From positions 1 to 33,096 of the forward strand of contig JBBPIE010000051.1 in NCBI GenBank assembly GCA_038040485.1: a stretch of DNA of 33,096 nucleotides, written 5' to 3'. Numbering within the stretch: position 1 is the stretch's first letter; every line of letters begins with the position of its first letter. Of the stretch, positions 22,176 to 30,283 are shown piece after piece. The stretch is from Onstottus_B arcticum. GTDB lineage: Bacteria; Acidobacteriota; Blastocatellia; UBA7656. A model generated the notes under the pieces. The model was not told the DNA's origin. It was given only the letters and a program-made list of their open reading frames with translations, and searched no databases. A program made the translations under genes and the position numbers.

Positions 22176-24971
22176 TCATCCTTCAATCTGGCACTCACCT
22201 GCCACCCAAGTGTCAAAACTTTCCTTGATAGAAACCATTTGGAGCTCGGCTTCACCCTCAGGGCCTTTGGTGATGACACAAAGGCAATCTTCTGTTTCGC
22301 CATTGTCATCACCAATGCGATATTCGCAATATCGAATAGTGCGTCCTTCGAACAATACGCTCCTTGCCTCTCGCCCGACGCCCTCATATCTCTTTCCGGC
22401 TGCGATGAACTCCATTCGCTCCCCACCAGCGGGCTCCGGACGTATGGATAGGTGGACATCAGAGTCAAAATTTCCGCGCCTGTGGCGGCGGCCCAAAAAC
22501 TCGACCGCCCCGGATGTCGGGTTAAGTGCATTTTCCTCGACACACACCAGATTTACGAACGGATAGAGCTGAGAACCCTGTTCAATTATTGTGTGCCCGC
22601 CATCAGGGAGCGGAAAAGCATAACCTTCTGGGTACGGAATATCTAGCCTTCCTGTCAAACGAAACGCTAGGTGGCCTTCTTCAGTATTAAAAATCTTTGC
22701 CTCACCCACATATGCAAAGGAATCGGTCGGTGTTCGCGGCTCGATCATTAGCAGAGACATCATCAAGTCCTGGAAAAGGTATTTTCTCAGGACGACGGAT
22801 GCGGTCGTACAACCCGTATCGACATCCAAGACACCTAAGGATACCTTGTAGGGGTCCGTCGTTAGGCTTAAATTACGTTGAAGGTAACTAACCTTAGGGA
22901 ATGTCATTTTCCCTTGAAGACCAACGAGGCCAGCCTTTGTTCCTGGGGGCAGCAATTGAAGAAGCGCGAGCAACTTCTGCCGGAGATTCGAAGGGGCTTC
23001 GAATCGTAGGACGAACGGAAAATATTTGCCTGTCAAGTGCCCGAATTGGACCACGACGTGTCCGAATAGCGGACTTTCAGCCCATGCTCCTCCACCAAGG
23101 TCGATCGACCTTAGAGCAAAATCGTCACCGAAGGTGTTCTCTGTTGGCACGCAAACAAAACGTATCTCCCGATCGGCGAAAGCTTTGAAATTGGGTATGT
23201 AAGCCCCATTATTGGCGTCAGAAGAAATTGAAGGATGACTGACTACTGGAGCCGACGCATCAACTGCTTCGCGCGCGCGCAAAAATAGATACGGATGGAG
23301 CGAAGTATTTTGGGCCTCGAATGGCTGCTGGAATGACTTAAGCGATTGAGATGGAGGCAGACGCAGGGGCTGATCACCAACGTGCGGTCCAAGTGGCAAA
23401 AACTGCTGCACTGCCACGTTCAGAACTAAACTGCCTCTGTTGTCAACCTCCAGCCAAGCCAATGCGTGACCTGCATGAGGACTGCCGGGAAATAACAAAC
23501 CAGGCGGCGAAAGGCCGGGGTTCTGCATTACAAGGCTTTCGATCGCCGTGTTATAAAATGCGACATTATAATGGAAGTCAAACACTCTCCCGGTCCGAAT
23601 CTCCGCGCGTCCACGTGACCTAGGTTCCAGGTCTGTCACCGAGTTCTTTTTGGAGGCCAAGAAATAACCGTCTGGGGCGGTTAGCGCGCTGTCCTTCCCT
23701 TGCAGTCCTCCTGTGTGTCTAAGCTCGAACGGCAAGAAACCATCTTCTTCCCTGCCAAACACAAGCTCGACCATACCAGACAATTCGGAAACCGTGATTG
23801 CGTACCCCCCAAGAAGGGGCTCGCCGGACCATCCGAAGGGCGGAAACCCCGATTCTAAAGGCTCCTCGTCAGGTGTATTGACTACCCTCAGACAGTCTCC
23901 GAAGAAGCTAGCTCCAGGGATCACCTCAAGATGGATGGTTTGTCCTTCGAGATCTAATCCGCACCCCGCCAAATCGGTCGCACTAGGAGGGAGCCCGTGA
24001 GAGGGGACGCCTTTAATCGGCACCAGGCCGCGCCGCCTGCTGAGCGGATCGAAAAGACGCCCGTCATAAAACGTCTGAATAGGAGTCTCAGACGCCAAAT
24101 CGAGCCTCCACAACCCAGCATGTGCATGAACAAATGAAGCTAGGTTTATTGGTTCGGAAGAAGTAATTGTTTTCACGGCTACAGTCGATTCGGCAAACTT
24201 TCCACTCTTCACATCTTCAGCAGCATGGCAAAGATGGTCAAGGAGGAAGTCTGACAAGCCCTGCTGTTTACCAATCGCTCGCCAAATGTCGCTGGGAATG
24301 TCGATGTATTCAATCTGGCGACCGAGAACCGAAGAAAATACTTTCGCAGCCTGATCCTGTGTGATTACTTCAGGTCCCGTAACGTGAATTATATTGCTTG
24401 AGTAATTTTGTGGGTTCGTTAGTATCGCAACCACCACTTTACCGATGTCGCTTACCGTTATAGGAGCCTGCGCTCCAGTACCGTGAGGCAGAAAGAACTT
24501 GTTCATCGTTGCAATCGTTGCGCGGCAGACAATTGCATAGACCTCCATGAAAAAATTCGTCCTTAGGTGAACCGCTCCAACGTTGGCAACATCGAGTACG
24601 CGCTCGCCTAACCAATGTTGCCGAGTCAAAGAGCTTGGATGCCCTTCTCTCGCGTGGTATTGAGACATATTGACGACTGCTTCAACCCTAGCTTCTTTTG
24701 CCGCAAGGGCAAAGTTAACAGTCGCCTCTAACAAACGATCTTCAGGCGGGAAACAGAAGTACGCGCCAGTGACACCTGCGATAGCCAGTCGGACATCTCT
24801 CAGATCAAGCAAGTCACCCGCGATGACTTCAGCACCTAGGGCGCGCAACGAGTCTGAGCGAACGTCAACCCGATGCACCAAGGCGCGAACCGGCATTTTG
24901 CGGGCAAGGAGCTCTTTGGCTACGCAATTGCCTGTTTTACCAGTCGCACCAGTAACTAAGTAAAGTGGCAA
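22176..24971 (-). CDS. NmrA-type Rossmann protein fused to large unknown C-terminal region
   Basis: A 931-residue cytosolic protein. Residues 1-~285 are an atypical SDR/NmrA-family NAD(P)-binding domain: VTGATGKTG at 6-14, AGDLLD at 51-56, VVNMSQYH at 99-106 in the place of the catalytic region, and the TNFFME and VTGPEVIT motifs. Residues ~290-931 are a beta-rich region I cannot assign. It contains at least two related segments (about 399-420 and 636-657, sharing VxxxFGxxxxxxxPFxLR). The start is TTG, as later Mets would destroy the Rossmann fold. It lies 1 base after the stop of the upstream gene, so the two are translationally coupled. Canonical NmrA proteins are ~300 residues, so this fusion is exceptional. 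Confidence 0.85.
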   Translation of the reverse strand: MPLYLVTGATGKTGNCVAKELLARKMPVRALVHRVDVRSDSLRALGAEVIAGDLLDLRDVRLAIAGVTGAYFCFPPEDRLLEATVNFALAAKEARVEAVVNMSQYHAREGHPSSLTRQHWLGERVLDVANVGAVHLRTNFFMEVYAIVCRATIATMNKFFLPHGTGAQAPITVSDIGKVVVAILTNPQNYSSNIIHVTGPEVITQDQAAKVFSSVLGRQIEYIDIPSDIWRAIGKQQGLSDFLLDHLCHAAEDVKSGKFAESTVAVKTITSSEPINLASFVHAHAGLWRLDLASETPIQTFYDGRLFDPLSRRRGLVPIKGVPSHGLPPSATDLAGCGLDLEGQTIHLEVIPGASFFGDCLRVVNTPDEEPLESGFPPFGWSGEPLLGGYAITVSELSGMVELVFGREEDGFLPFELRHTGGLQGKDSALTAPDGYFLASKKNSVTDLEPRSRGRAEIRTGRVFDFHYNVAFYNTAIESLVMQNPGLSPPGLLFPGSPHAGHALAWLEVDNRGSLVLNVAVQQFLPLGPHVGDQPLRLPPSQSLKSFQQPFEAQNTSLHPYLFLRAREAVDASAPVVSHPSISSDANNGAYIPNFKAFADREIRFVCVPTENTFGDDFALRSIDLGGGAWAESPLFGHVVVQFGHLTGKYFPFVLRFEAPSNLRQKLLALLQLLPPGTKAGLVGLQGKMTFPKVSYLQRNLSLTTDPYKVSLGVLDVDTGCTTASVVLRKYLFQDLMMSLLMIEPRTPTDSFAYVGEAKIFNTEEGHLAFRLTGRLDIPYPEGYAFPLPDGGHTIIEQGSQLYPFVNLVCVEENALNPTSGAVEFLGRRHRRGNFDSDVHLSIRPEPAGGERMEFIAAGKRYEGVGREARSVLFEGRTIRYCEYRIGDDNGETEDCLCVITKGPEGEAELQMVSIKESFDTWVAGECQIEG

Positions 24972-24972
24972 G

Positions 24973-25584
24973 CTAGAATCCGCGGCTGTCTAGGTGCATT
25001 CCACCCTGAGGCGGAGGCAACATAGTTATTTGGCCAACAACAGATTTGCTCGGCACTGGCTGGCTACCGAGGAACACCCTGGCAACCGGAACGATATTAC
25101 TCACCCCTGAAGTGAGGCCAGCGGCTGGATATAATCTTCCACTGACAGCGATCATTCGTCCCATAGCCGGCGTCAATTGGAATGGACTTACCAAATCTCG
25201 AATTCCCGCTAAGCCGGTCGATGTCCTGTACGGACCGACCATTTCGCCATTCCACCGTTGCAGGGTCAAAAGGGACGCGTTCGAAAAGGGACCGTTTGGG
25301 TCTGCGAATGTTCCACCAGTAACAGAGATGTGCACAAAATGGTCGATCGAGGTTGCTTTTGCCAGATCGCCGGGAAATGGACGCGCCATTGGGTCACTTC
25401 CGATCACAAATGGCCCGTCGTTGTAAAGTATTTCGATAGCGAGATGGTCGAAGGTAACTGGGCTTTCGGCCACGCCATCGTCTTCCACCATTATGTGGAC
25501 CAAGAATGGGCCATTCACCTGGGCTACGGTTTGATAGCTATCAGGGGCGGTTGGGTCCAGTATGTTGCAAGAAACAACGAGCAT
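24973..25584 (-). CDS. hypothetical protein coupled to the NmrA fusion
   Basis: A 203-residue protein starting at ATG 25584 with GGAGAG about 6 bases upstream. The start at 25623 is rejected because only the inner one has a site. The sequence is beta-rich and soluble, without signal or membrane segment (MLVVSCNILDPTAPDSYQTV, SIDHFVHISVTGGTFADPNG, then VARVFLGSQPVPSKSVVGQI). I recognise no family. A strong promoter lies 52 bases upstream, and the next gene begins 1 base after its stop. The two proteins are probably made together and may interact. Confidence 0.75.
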   Translation of the reverse strand: MLVVSCNILDPTAPDSYQTVAQVNGPFLVHIMVEDDGVAESPVTFDHLAIEILYNDGPFVIGSDPMARPFPGDLAKATSIDHFVHISVTGGTFADPNGPFSNASLLTLQRWNGEMVGPYRTSTGLAGIRDLVSPFQLTPAMGRMIAVSGRLYPAAGLTSGVSNIVPVARVFLGSQPVPSKSVVGQITMLPPPQGGMHLDSRGF

Positions 25585-25635
25585 TGTTCTCTCCTTCCTG
25601 TGTTTGCCAATGTGCAGCAGCAAAAATATGACGGA

Positions 25636-25664
25636 TTTATAACGTGAATATGTTGGAATGTAAA
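25636..25664 (-). promoter_or_regulatory. sigma-70-type promoter of the two-gene operon
   Basis: On the minus strand TTTACA (25664-25659), exactly 17 bases, then TATAAA (25641-25636), in an A/T-rich context 52 bases before ATG 25584. This is the best promoter match in the window and makes high expression plausible. Confidence 0.7.
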
Positions 25665-25769
25665 GCCAGAATTGACCTTGATACCGATCTGCTTATAGGC
25701 CTCAACCCCTCGGTACTCCATACCTGATCATTAGAAATGATAGACAGGTAAGAGGCAAGCAGGTTTGCT

Positions 25770-26039
25770 ATGGATCACCTCAAGCCTTTTACCCGGCGAT
25801 GTCCGCACTGTGGAACTGCTGCTGATAAAGAAACCGATCACAATCTACATTACAGTCAATTCTTTGCTCTGGCTATCCACAGCAAGGTCTATCAAACCCC
25901 ATCGCCGTATGCTCTACTATTGAACTCCTTAGTTATTCTGTTCAATTTGGAATGGGGTACCGTTGCCATTTACGAAAATTTTTACTCTAAGGGTGACAAA
26001 AATGTCGGTGCTCGCATAACCCCTTCAATAGCTGTCTGA
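25770..26039 (+). CDS. small zinc-ribbon protein, hypothetical
   Basis: An 89-residue frame from ATG 25770 (weak upstream AGG). It begins MDHLKPFTRRCPHCG with one CxxC, contains an aliphatic stretch ALLLNSLVILFNL (about 48-60), and ends polar. A copy of its central portion, with a stop codon, is at 21885-21985. In the shared part some differences are silent, but several change residues, so selection cannot be judged. Expression is uncertain. It may be the 'parent' of the duplicated segment and possibly a mobile-element relic. Confidence 0.4.
   Translation: MDHLKPFTRRCPHCGTAADKETDHNLHYSQFFALAIHSKVYQTPSPYALLLNSLVILFNLEWGTVAIYENFYSKGDKNVGARITPSIAV
25847..25947 (+). repeat. 101-bp direct repeat, copy B
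   Basis: Matches 21885-21985 with about eight substitutions and no gaps. It lies inside the small zinc-ribbon frame. The 3.9 kb between the copies contains exactly the NmrA-fusion operon and its promoter. Confidence 0.92.
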
Positions 26040-26105
26040 TTTCTGCTTTCCAGTCCGGCCTGTTTGCCTCTCTTTTTTGCATAACCCTGCTTGATTTGAA
26101 CTGGT

Positions 26106-26219
26106 TCATTCATGGCGCAAGATCACCAGCGGATCTAAGCGGGCCGCACGGCGCGCCGGGATGTAACAAGCCAGTAAGGCAACAAGGCAGGTTAGAGTGA
26201 AAGCATGTTGGTAGTCCAC
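26106..26219 (-). pseudogene. C-terminal fragment of a MacB/FtsX-type ABC permease
   Basis: The minus strand reads AFTLTCLVALLACYIPARRA, then ARLDPLVILRHE and TGA. This is the last transmembrane helix and the characteristic 'PARRA-x-x-(L/V)DP-(L/M)xxLRxE' end of FtsX/MacB-like permeases, which are frequent in Acidobacteria. Upstream the frame is closed (TGA a few codons before 26219). Only ~37 codons survive. Confidence 0.7.
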
Positions 26220-26252
26220 AGTTAATCAACATTTGGCGTGGGCGGCGAGTAC

Positions 26253-27548
26253 CTAACGGCTTGCCTTGATGTCGTAGGCCCACAACGTCCCGTTATCCCG
26301 AATGTAAAGCCTCCCATTAGCAATCACCGGATACGTCCACGCCTTCTCCGGCATAGGCCCCAGGCGTTTACGCTGCGGCTGAGCCGGCGGAGTGAATCGG
26401 CCCTTCTCCCTGTATGCCTCCGGGGTCGCCTCCACCAACGCGAACTCTCCATTCTCGCCGTGAAGATATAAAAGCCCATCGGCGTAGGCTACTGAACCCC
26501 TGCCAATCCTTTCACTTTGCCATTTGACCTTTCCAGTAGTGAACTCCACTGCGACCAGCCCCGTGCCCGATGTGCCGTAAAGATATTCACCAACCAGCAC
26601 CGATCCACCCATGCTGTTCGGCAGATCGCGCGCGAAGTAGACCTGCTCTGCGGCGACTGCGCCACGGTCCGACTTTAAACGGACGAGTCCTCCTCCGATG
26701 CTCTGGGCTCCGCCGTACACATATCCGTCACGCGCAACTGGAGTCACCATCTGTGCCATACCCTTGGCAACTTCCGCGTATCGCCAGAGAAACTGGCCCG
26801 TCTTAGCATCAACTCCGACTATGCCCTTGCTCAAAAACTGCACGTACTGTTTTCGCCCGCCCGCTTGAACGACGATCGCCGATGCATAAGCCGCGGGGTC
26901 GCCGCCCGGGACTGCCGATTTCCAGATGACCGCGCCGGTTTTTTTGCTGAGCGCCACTATCGTAGCCTGCTCGCCGCCGGGGGTTACGACAACGACGTCA
27001 CCATCAACCAACGGAGACTCCGCATAGGCCCATATGCCCGGCTTGCCGCCGAACTCTTTCTTGATGTTCTTCTGCCATCGAATCTTGCCGCTCCCGGTCT
27101 CGAGGCAGGCGAGATCACCGTCCGAACCCAACGCGTAGATGAAATCTCCGTCAACGGTCGGAGTGGATCGGGCCTTCGCGTAAAGAAAGTCTTGAGGGCT
27201 GCCTACGTTGCCGACGCGGGTTGTCCAGATGGGTTTTCCATCCTGAGTTGAGAGAGCCTGAACAAACTCATTCTCGAACCCGCGGTTGCTCATCAGGTAG
27301 ATCCGCGGTCCGACGACCGCCGGCGTTGAATAGCCGTCTCCTATATCGTTCACTTGCCAGAGCAGTTTCGGTCCCTCGGCTGGCCATTGTTTAAGGAGGC
27401 CGCGCTCCTGCGATATCCCGTTACGTTCCGGACCTCGCCACTGAGGCCAGTCGGAATTCGAAGCACCCGTGTTGGCCGACCTCGTAACGGACACGGCTGA
27501 GAAGCACAAACAAAACGCTGCAATGGTAGTTAGTAGTCGTGACTTCAC
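26253..27548 (-). CDS. exported PQQ-binding-like beta-propeller protein
   Basis: A 431-residue protein with signal peptide MKSRLLTTIAAFCLCFSAVS (cleaved near residue 24). It then has the WPQWRGPERNG opening motif (34-44) typical of PQQ-like/pyrrolo-quinoline-quinone beta-propellers. Repeated blade motifs follow (STPTVDGDFIYALGSDGDLA, CLETGSGKIRWQKNI, VVALSKKTGAVIWKS, VDAKTGQFLWRY, VEFTTGKVKWQSE). No heme or dehydrogenase catalytic motif is present, so it is a scaffold, sensor or BamB-like protein in the periplasm, not a quinoprotein dehydrogenase. The start is GTG with AAGGAG about 6 bases upstream. It stands alone. Confidence 0.88.
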   Translation of the reverse strand: MKSRLLTTIAAFCLCFSAVSVTRSANTGASNSDWPQWRGPERNGISQERGLLKQWPAEGPKLLWQVNDIGDGYSTPAVVGPRIYLMSNRGFENEFVQALSTQDGKPIWTTRVGNVGSPQDFLYAKARSTPTVDGDFIYALGSDGDLACLETGSGKIRWQKNIKKEFGGKPGIWAYAESPLVDGDVVVVTPGGEQATIVALSKKTGAVIWKSAVPGGDPAAYASAIVVQAGGRKQYVQFLSKGIVGVDAKTGQFLWRYAEVAKGMAQMVTPVARDGYVYGGAQSIGGGLVRLKSDRGAVAAEQVYFARDLPNSMGGSVLVGEYLYGTSGTGLVAVEFTTGKVKWQSERIGRGSVAYADGLLYLHGENGEFALVEATPEAYREKGRFTPPAQPQRKRLGPMPEKAWTYPVIANGRLYIRDNGTLWAYDIKASR

Positions 27549-27701
27549 TGTCTACTCCTTCTGCCTATTGTACTTGGCTTTGGATCTTGCTGACCTTCAT
27601 ACGCTCAGTTTCACGCGATGTTTCGTCGTGACCGCCGCGCCGGCTCCTGGCTGCGTGCTGAAAAAGCCAAACAGGCCCTCGCCCAGGGCTGTGCCGAAAA
27701 T

Positions 27702-27720
27702 ACCACCAACGCAGTTGGTG
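27702..27720. repeat. CCACCAAC palindrome, copy 1
   Basis: CCACCAACGCAGTTGGTGG, a near-perfect 19-bp palindrome. The 374-bp gap 27549-27922 holds three such copies and no convincing gene. Confidence 0.85.
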
Positions 27721-27769
27721 GAGTCGTTCATACCTGGCCTACAAGCAAGAACGCTGCGGGCTCTTGAAT

Positions 27770-27788
27770 CCCACCAACGCAGTTGGTG
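27770..27788. repeat. CCACCAAC palindrome, copy 2
   Basis: Identical to copy 1 and in the same orientation, 68 bp away. Both are followed by similar words (GTTCATACC / ATTCATACT, then CGGCCTA-like sequence), so the repeat unit is longer than the palindrome. Confidence 0.85.
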
Positions 27789-27859
27789 GAGCATTCATAC
27801 TCGGCCTAACTCTCGGATTCACTTTCCGGCTGATCAGAGCTAGGTCGGATATGAACGCA

Positions 27860-27878
27860 CCACCAACTGCGTTGGTGG
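27860..27878. repeat. CCACCAAC palindrome, copy 3 (inverted)
   Basis: CCACCAACTGCGTTGGTGG is the reverse complement of copies 1 and 2. It is preceded by AGGTCGGATATGAACG, which mirrors the flanks of the other copies. Confidence 0.85.
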
Positions 27879-27922
27879 GATTGAATTTGAATACTCGTGC
27901 GTCATCGATTTTTCACAGCCTG

Positions 27923-28318
27923 CTAAGTCCCGCTGGCTGGCGCTTCAAAGCCGCCGCCACGTGTGCTCATGCCCTCGCGGAATCTTTCCCGTTCCTCCGG
28001 CGTCATCTGTTCCCATCGTTCGGCCATTCGCTCGCCCACTCGCTCGCTTATTCGCCCCTCCATTCGCCGACGCGAATTGCGATTTTCACCGCCACCAAGA
28101 CCAAAGCCTCCGAACAGAATCCGGCAGAGAGCCAGCAGTCCGAGAGCTTGCCAGAAGGTAATTTGCGGCAATCCAAACAACTCCGGCGCCAACCAGTTCC
28201 ACAAAAGCTTCACCGCTTCGCCGCCGATCCAGCAGAAGATCGCCATCCCCAGGAGCGCCAGTGGCGCTATCAACATCAGTTTTTTCCGTCTCGTCAGGTC
28301 CTTCAGTCGCTTTCTCAT
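27923..28318 (-). CDS. small two-helix membrane protein downstream of ECF sigma factor
   Basis: A 131-residue protein from ATG 28318 (GAGG 8 bases upstream) with a basic N-terminus (MRKRLKDLTRRKKL). It has two likely membrane helices (about 14-33 and 52-70) and a charged, helical cytoplasmic or periplasmic tail. The tail has a WEQMTPEERERFREGM motif resembling the DUF3106/Spy-like helix. It begins 10 bases after the sigma gene stop, so the two are cotranscribed. The position is that of an anti-sigma factor or a sigma-linked membrane regulator, but no zinc-binding anti-sigma motif is present. Confidence 0.78.
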   Translation of the reverse strand: MRKRLKDLTRRKKLMLIAPLALLGMAIFCWIGGEAVKLLWNWLAPELFGLPQITFWQALGLLALCRILFGGFGLGGGENRNSRRRMEGRISERVGERMAERWEQMTPEERERFREGMSTRGGGFEAPASGT

Positions 28319-28328
28319 GTTGTGTTCC

Positions 28329-28919
28329 TCACTTGCTCGTAAACTCATCGTAAATGCTCTGCAATCGTTCGCGTAGATGAAGCACGGCGTAACGCTTGCG
28401 CGAGAGCAGGGTGTTGACGTTTACGCCGCTCTCGGCCGACAACTCTTTGAAGGTGCGCCCCTCCAGTTCGTGAGCGACAAATACTTCACGCTGTTCGTAG
28501 GGCAGTTCGTCGAGCGCAAGCTCCAGCTCATCAAGAAGCGTGTTTCGCACATAGAGCGCTTCCGGCCCGGCATCGGGCGATGGCAGCAGATCTTCGACCC
28601 GTACCAACTCGCCGTCTTCGTCCCCTGGTCTATTGGGCGCTGCGTCGCTGAACGCCTCCGGCTTCTTCTTGCGGAAGAGGTCTGTGATGCGATTGCGCGC
28701 GACGCGAAAAAGCCAGCCGGTCACGTGGTCAATCGGCATCAGCAGGCGATTGGCTTCTACCAGTTCGTAGAAGACCTCCTGCAAGATGTCTTCGACGTCC
28801 GAAGGGTCGGGCACCCGCCGGCGGATGAAATTGCGCAGCCGGGATCGTTCTTCCACGACGATTTCGGAGATTTGACGGTCTTGCTCGTTCATCGAGATGA
28901 TGCTCGCCGGCTCATTCAT
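28329..28919 (-). CDS. ECF-type RNA polymerase sigma factor
   Basis: A 196-residue sigma-70-family protein of two domains only. Region 2 (about 23-90) holds FIRRRVPDPSDVEDILQEVF, the DxxDILQEVFY core, and WLFRVARNRITDLFRKK for -10 recognition. Region 4 (about 128-185) holds the helix-turn-helix LPYEQREVFVAHELEGRTFK ELSAESGVNVNTLLSRKRYA for -35 recognition. An acidic linker joins them. No other start has a good ribosome-binding site, so ATG 28919 is kept. It drives an operon with the small membrane protein, which probably responds to an envelope signal. Confidence 0.9.
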   Translation of the reverse strand: MNEPASIISMNEQDRQISEIVVEERSRLRNFIRRRVPDPSDVEDILQEVFYELVEANRLLMPIDHVTGWLFRVARNRITDLFRKKKPEAFSDAAPNRPGDEDGELVRVEDLLPSPDAGPEALYVRNTLLDELELALDELPYEQREVFVAHELEGRTFKELSAESGVNVNTLLSRKRYAVLHLRERLQSIYDEFTSK

Positions 28920-29010
28920 CCACTACTGTAGACGAACGGCGGCTGGAAATATTGTAGAGGTTTTGATCGGCGAGGCGCTGGTAGGGGTGGACGGAACGCG
29001 CAGGATCGAA

Positions 29011-29265
29011 CCTGCGTAGCGGGTGACGGCGTGTAGCCTCGGGTGAGTCCGCGAACCCGTGGAACGTGATGCGAACCGGAATCGAACCTGCGTAGCGGGT
29101 GACGGTCTTCGACAACGTCCAACATCGCGCGTGCGTTGGGGCCATCGACGACCTCGCTGGAAACAACCCGTCACCCGCTACGCGGGTTCGTGTCGCATTT
29201 CGGATTGCCACCACGGGTTCGCGGACTCACCCGTGGCTTTATTCCCCCCACCCTTCGGGATTCAA
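29011..29265 (+). repeat. long composite repeat, copy 1
   Basis: A ~255-bp stretch built of nested inverted repeats: CTGCGTAGCGGGTGAC units pair with GTCACCCGCTACGCGGG. GGGTGAGTCCGCGAACCCGT pairs with GGGTTCGCGGACTCACCCGT. It is nearly the same sequence, in the same order and orientation, as 30284-30555. Confidence 0.9.
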
Positions 29266-29359
29266 TCCTGTGAGCAGTGACGCCGGGCCTGATCGATGGG
29301 ATCTCAATCGTGAGTGAAGTTCAAGGCCGTTGGAAGGGTGCAATCGCGCCGCGATGACA

Positions 29360-29809
29360 TTAGTCGCCGACGGCCGATTGTCCGGCTTGCGCAACGCAGT
29401 GCTGGTCAAAAGCATCCCGGAGCAACGCGGCAATCTCAGGGGCTTCTCTTCCTTCGATCTGGTGCCGCTCGAGCAAGAACAAAGGCTCCCCGTTCCTAAG
29501 CAGACCGATTGAAGGGGAGGACGGACGGTAACCCTTGAAGTAGCTTCGGGCCCTCTCGGTCGCTTCGATATCCGCGCCTGCAAAAACGGTAATCATATCC
29601 TGTGGACGGACTTCATTCTGAAGCGCAAGCGCCACGCCGGGTCGCGCGCGCCCTGCAGCGCAGCCGCAAACCGAATTGACGACCACCATAATGGTACCCG
29701 TCGCGGCGGACACCGCAGCGTCGACCGCCTCAGGAGTCCTGGTTTCTCGTATTCCGAGGTTTGTCAGATCCTCTCTCATTGGTTTGATCAGCAGTTCTGA
29801 GTATGGCAA
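29360..29809 (-). CDS. BrxA/BrxB-family bacilliredoxin
   Basis: A 149-residue thioredoxin-like cytosolic protein. The motif VVVNSVCGCAAGRARPG carries the CGC active site (C48, C50) that characterises YphP/YqiW bacilliredoxins. DMITVFAGADIEATERARSY, SPSIGLL and the HQIEG segment complete the fold. It would reduce mixed disulfides between proteins and low-molecular-weight thiols. Start TTG 29809 with GGAG about 7 bases upstream. The gene stands alone, flanked by the two long composite repeats. Confidence 0.9.
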   Translation of the reverse strand: MPYSELLIKPMREDLTNLGIRETRTPEAVDAAVSAATGTIMVVVNSVCGCAAGRARPGVALALQNEVRPQDMITVFAGADIEATERARSYFKGYRPSSPSIGLLRNGEPLFLLERHQIEGREAPEIAALLRDAFDQHCVAQAGQSAVGD

Positions 29810-29889
29810 AGCGTTTCTCCTTCTCTCGTTATTGTCGTGCTTTAGTATACAGGCACCCGCGATACTAAGAACAACCTTTCATTTCTTCG

Positions 29890-30160
29890 GCCCATTCCCC
29901 AAAGGGGATTCGTCCTCCAGCCCAGGGTTGCGGTACTCCGCTACCCTGGGTACGTTGACGCCATAACGTGAAGTCGGTCGTTTGCCGCCAACCCTGAAGG
30001 GGTTGCGGCCGAAGTCGTCGTTCCACACACCGTCACGTTTTGTTGTTCATTATTTGAATCGAGAGAGCCGCAACCCCTTCGGGGTTGGATCCGCCTCGAA
30101 CCGCTGTCCCAAGGTAGCCGAGTACGGCAACCTTGGGCTTCAAGCCGCAATCCCCTTGGG
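29890..30160. repeat. composite palindromic intergenic repeat, locus 2
   Basis: The same series as 11665-11945: a 30-bp palindrome at 29921-29950 (arms CCCAGGG/CCCTGGG), CAACCCC/GGGGTTG mini-palindromes, and a second palindrome at 30108-30137 (arms CCCAAGGT/ACCTTGGG), in the same order. It occupies most of the gene-free stretch after the bacilliredoxin gene. Confidence 0.85.
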
Positions 30161-30283
30161 ATTGGCCGGCTACGCGGCGTCTTGTGGCAGCTTCTCTCTG
30201 CGATGTTGCAACCAGCGCTCAAATGAACGTCTGTCAGTAGCCCGAGCGTCAGCGAGGGCTGACGGCTCACTCTCCCTTTGCAA

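Noticed and set aside
26253..27548. PQQ-dependent alcohol dehydrogenase
   Set aside because: It lacks the length, the PQQ catalytic Asp/Cys-Cys motif and a heme site. Only generic propeller blades are seen.
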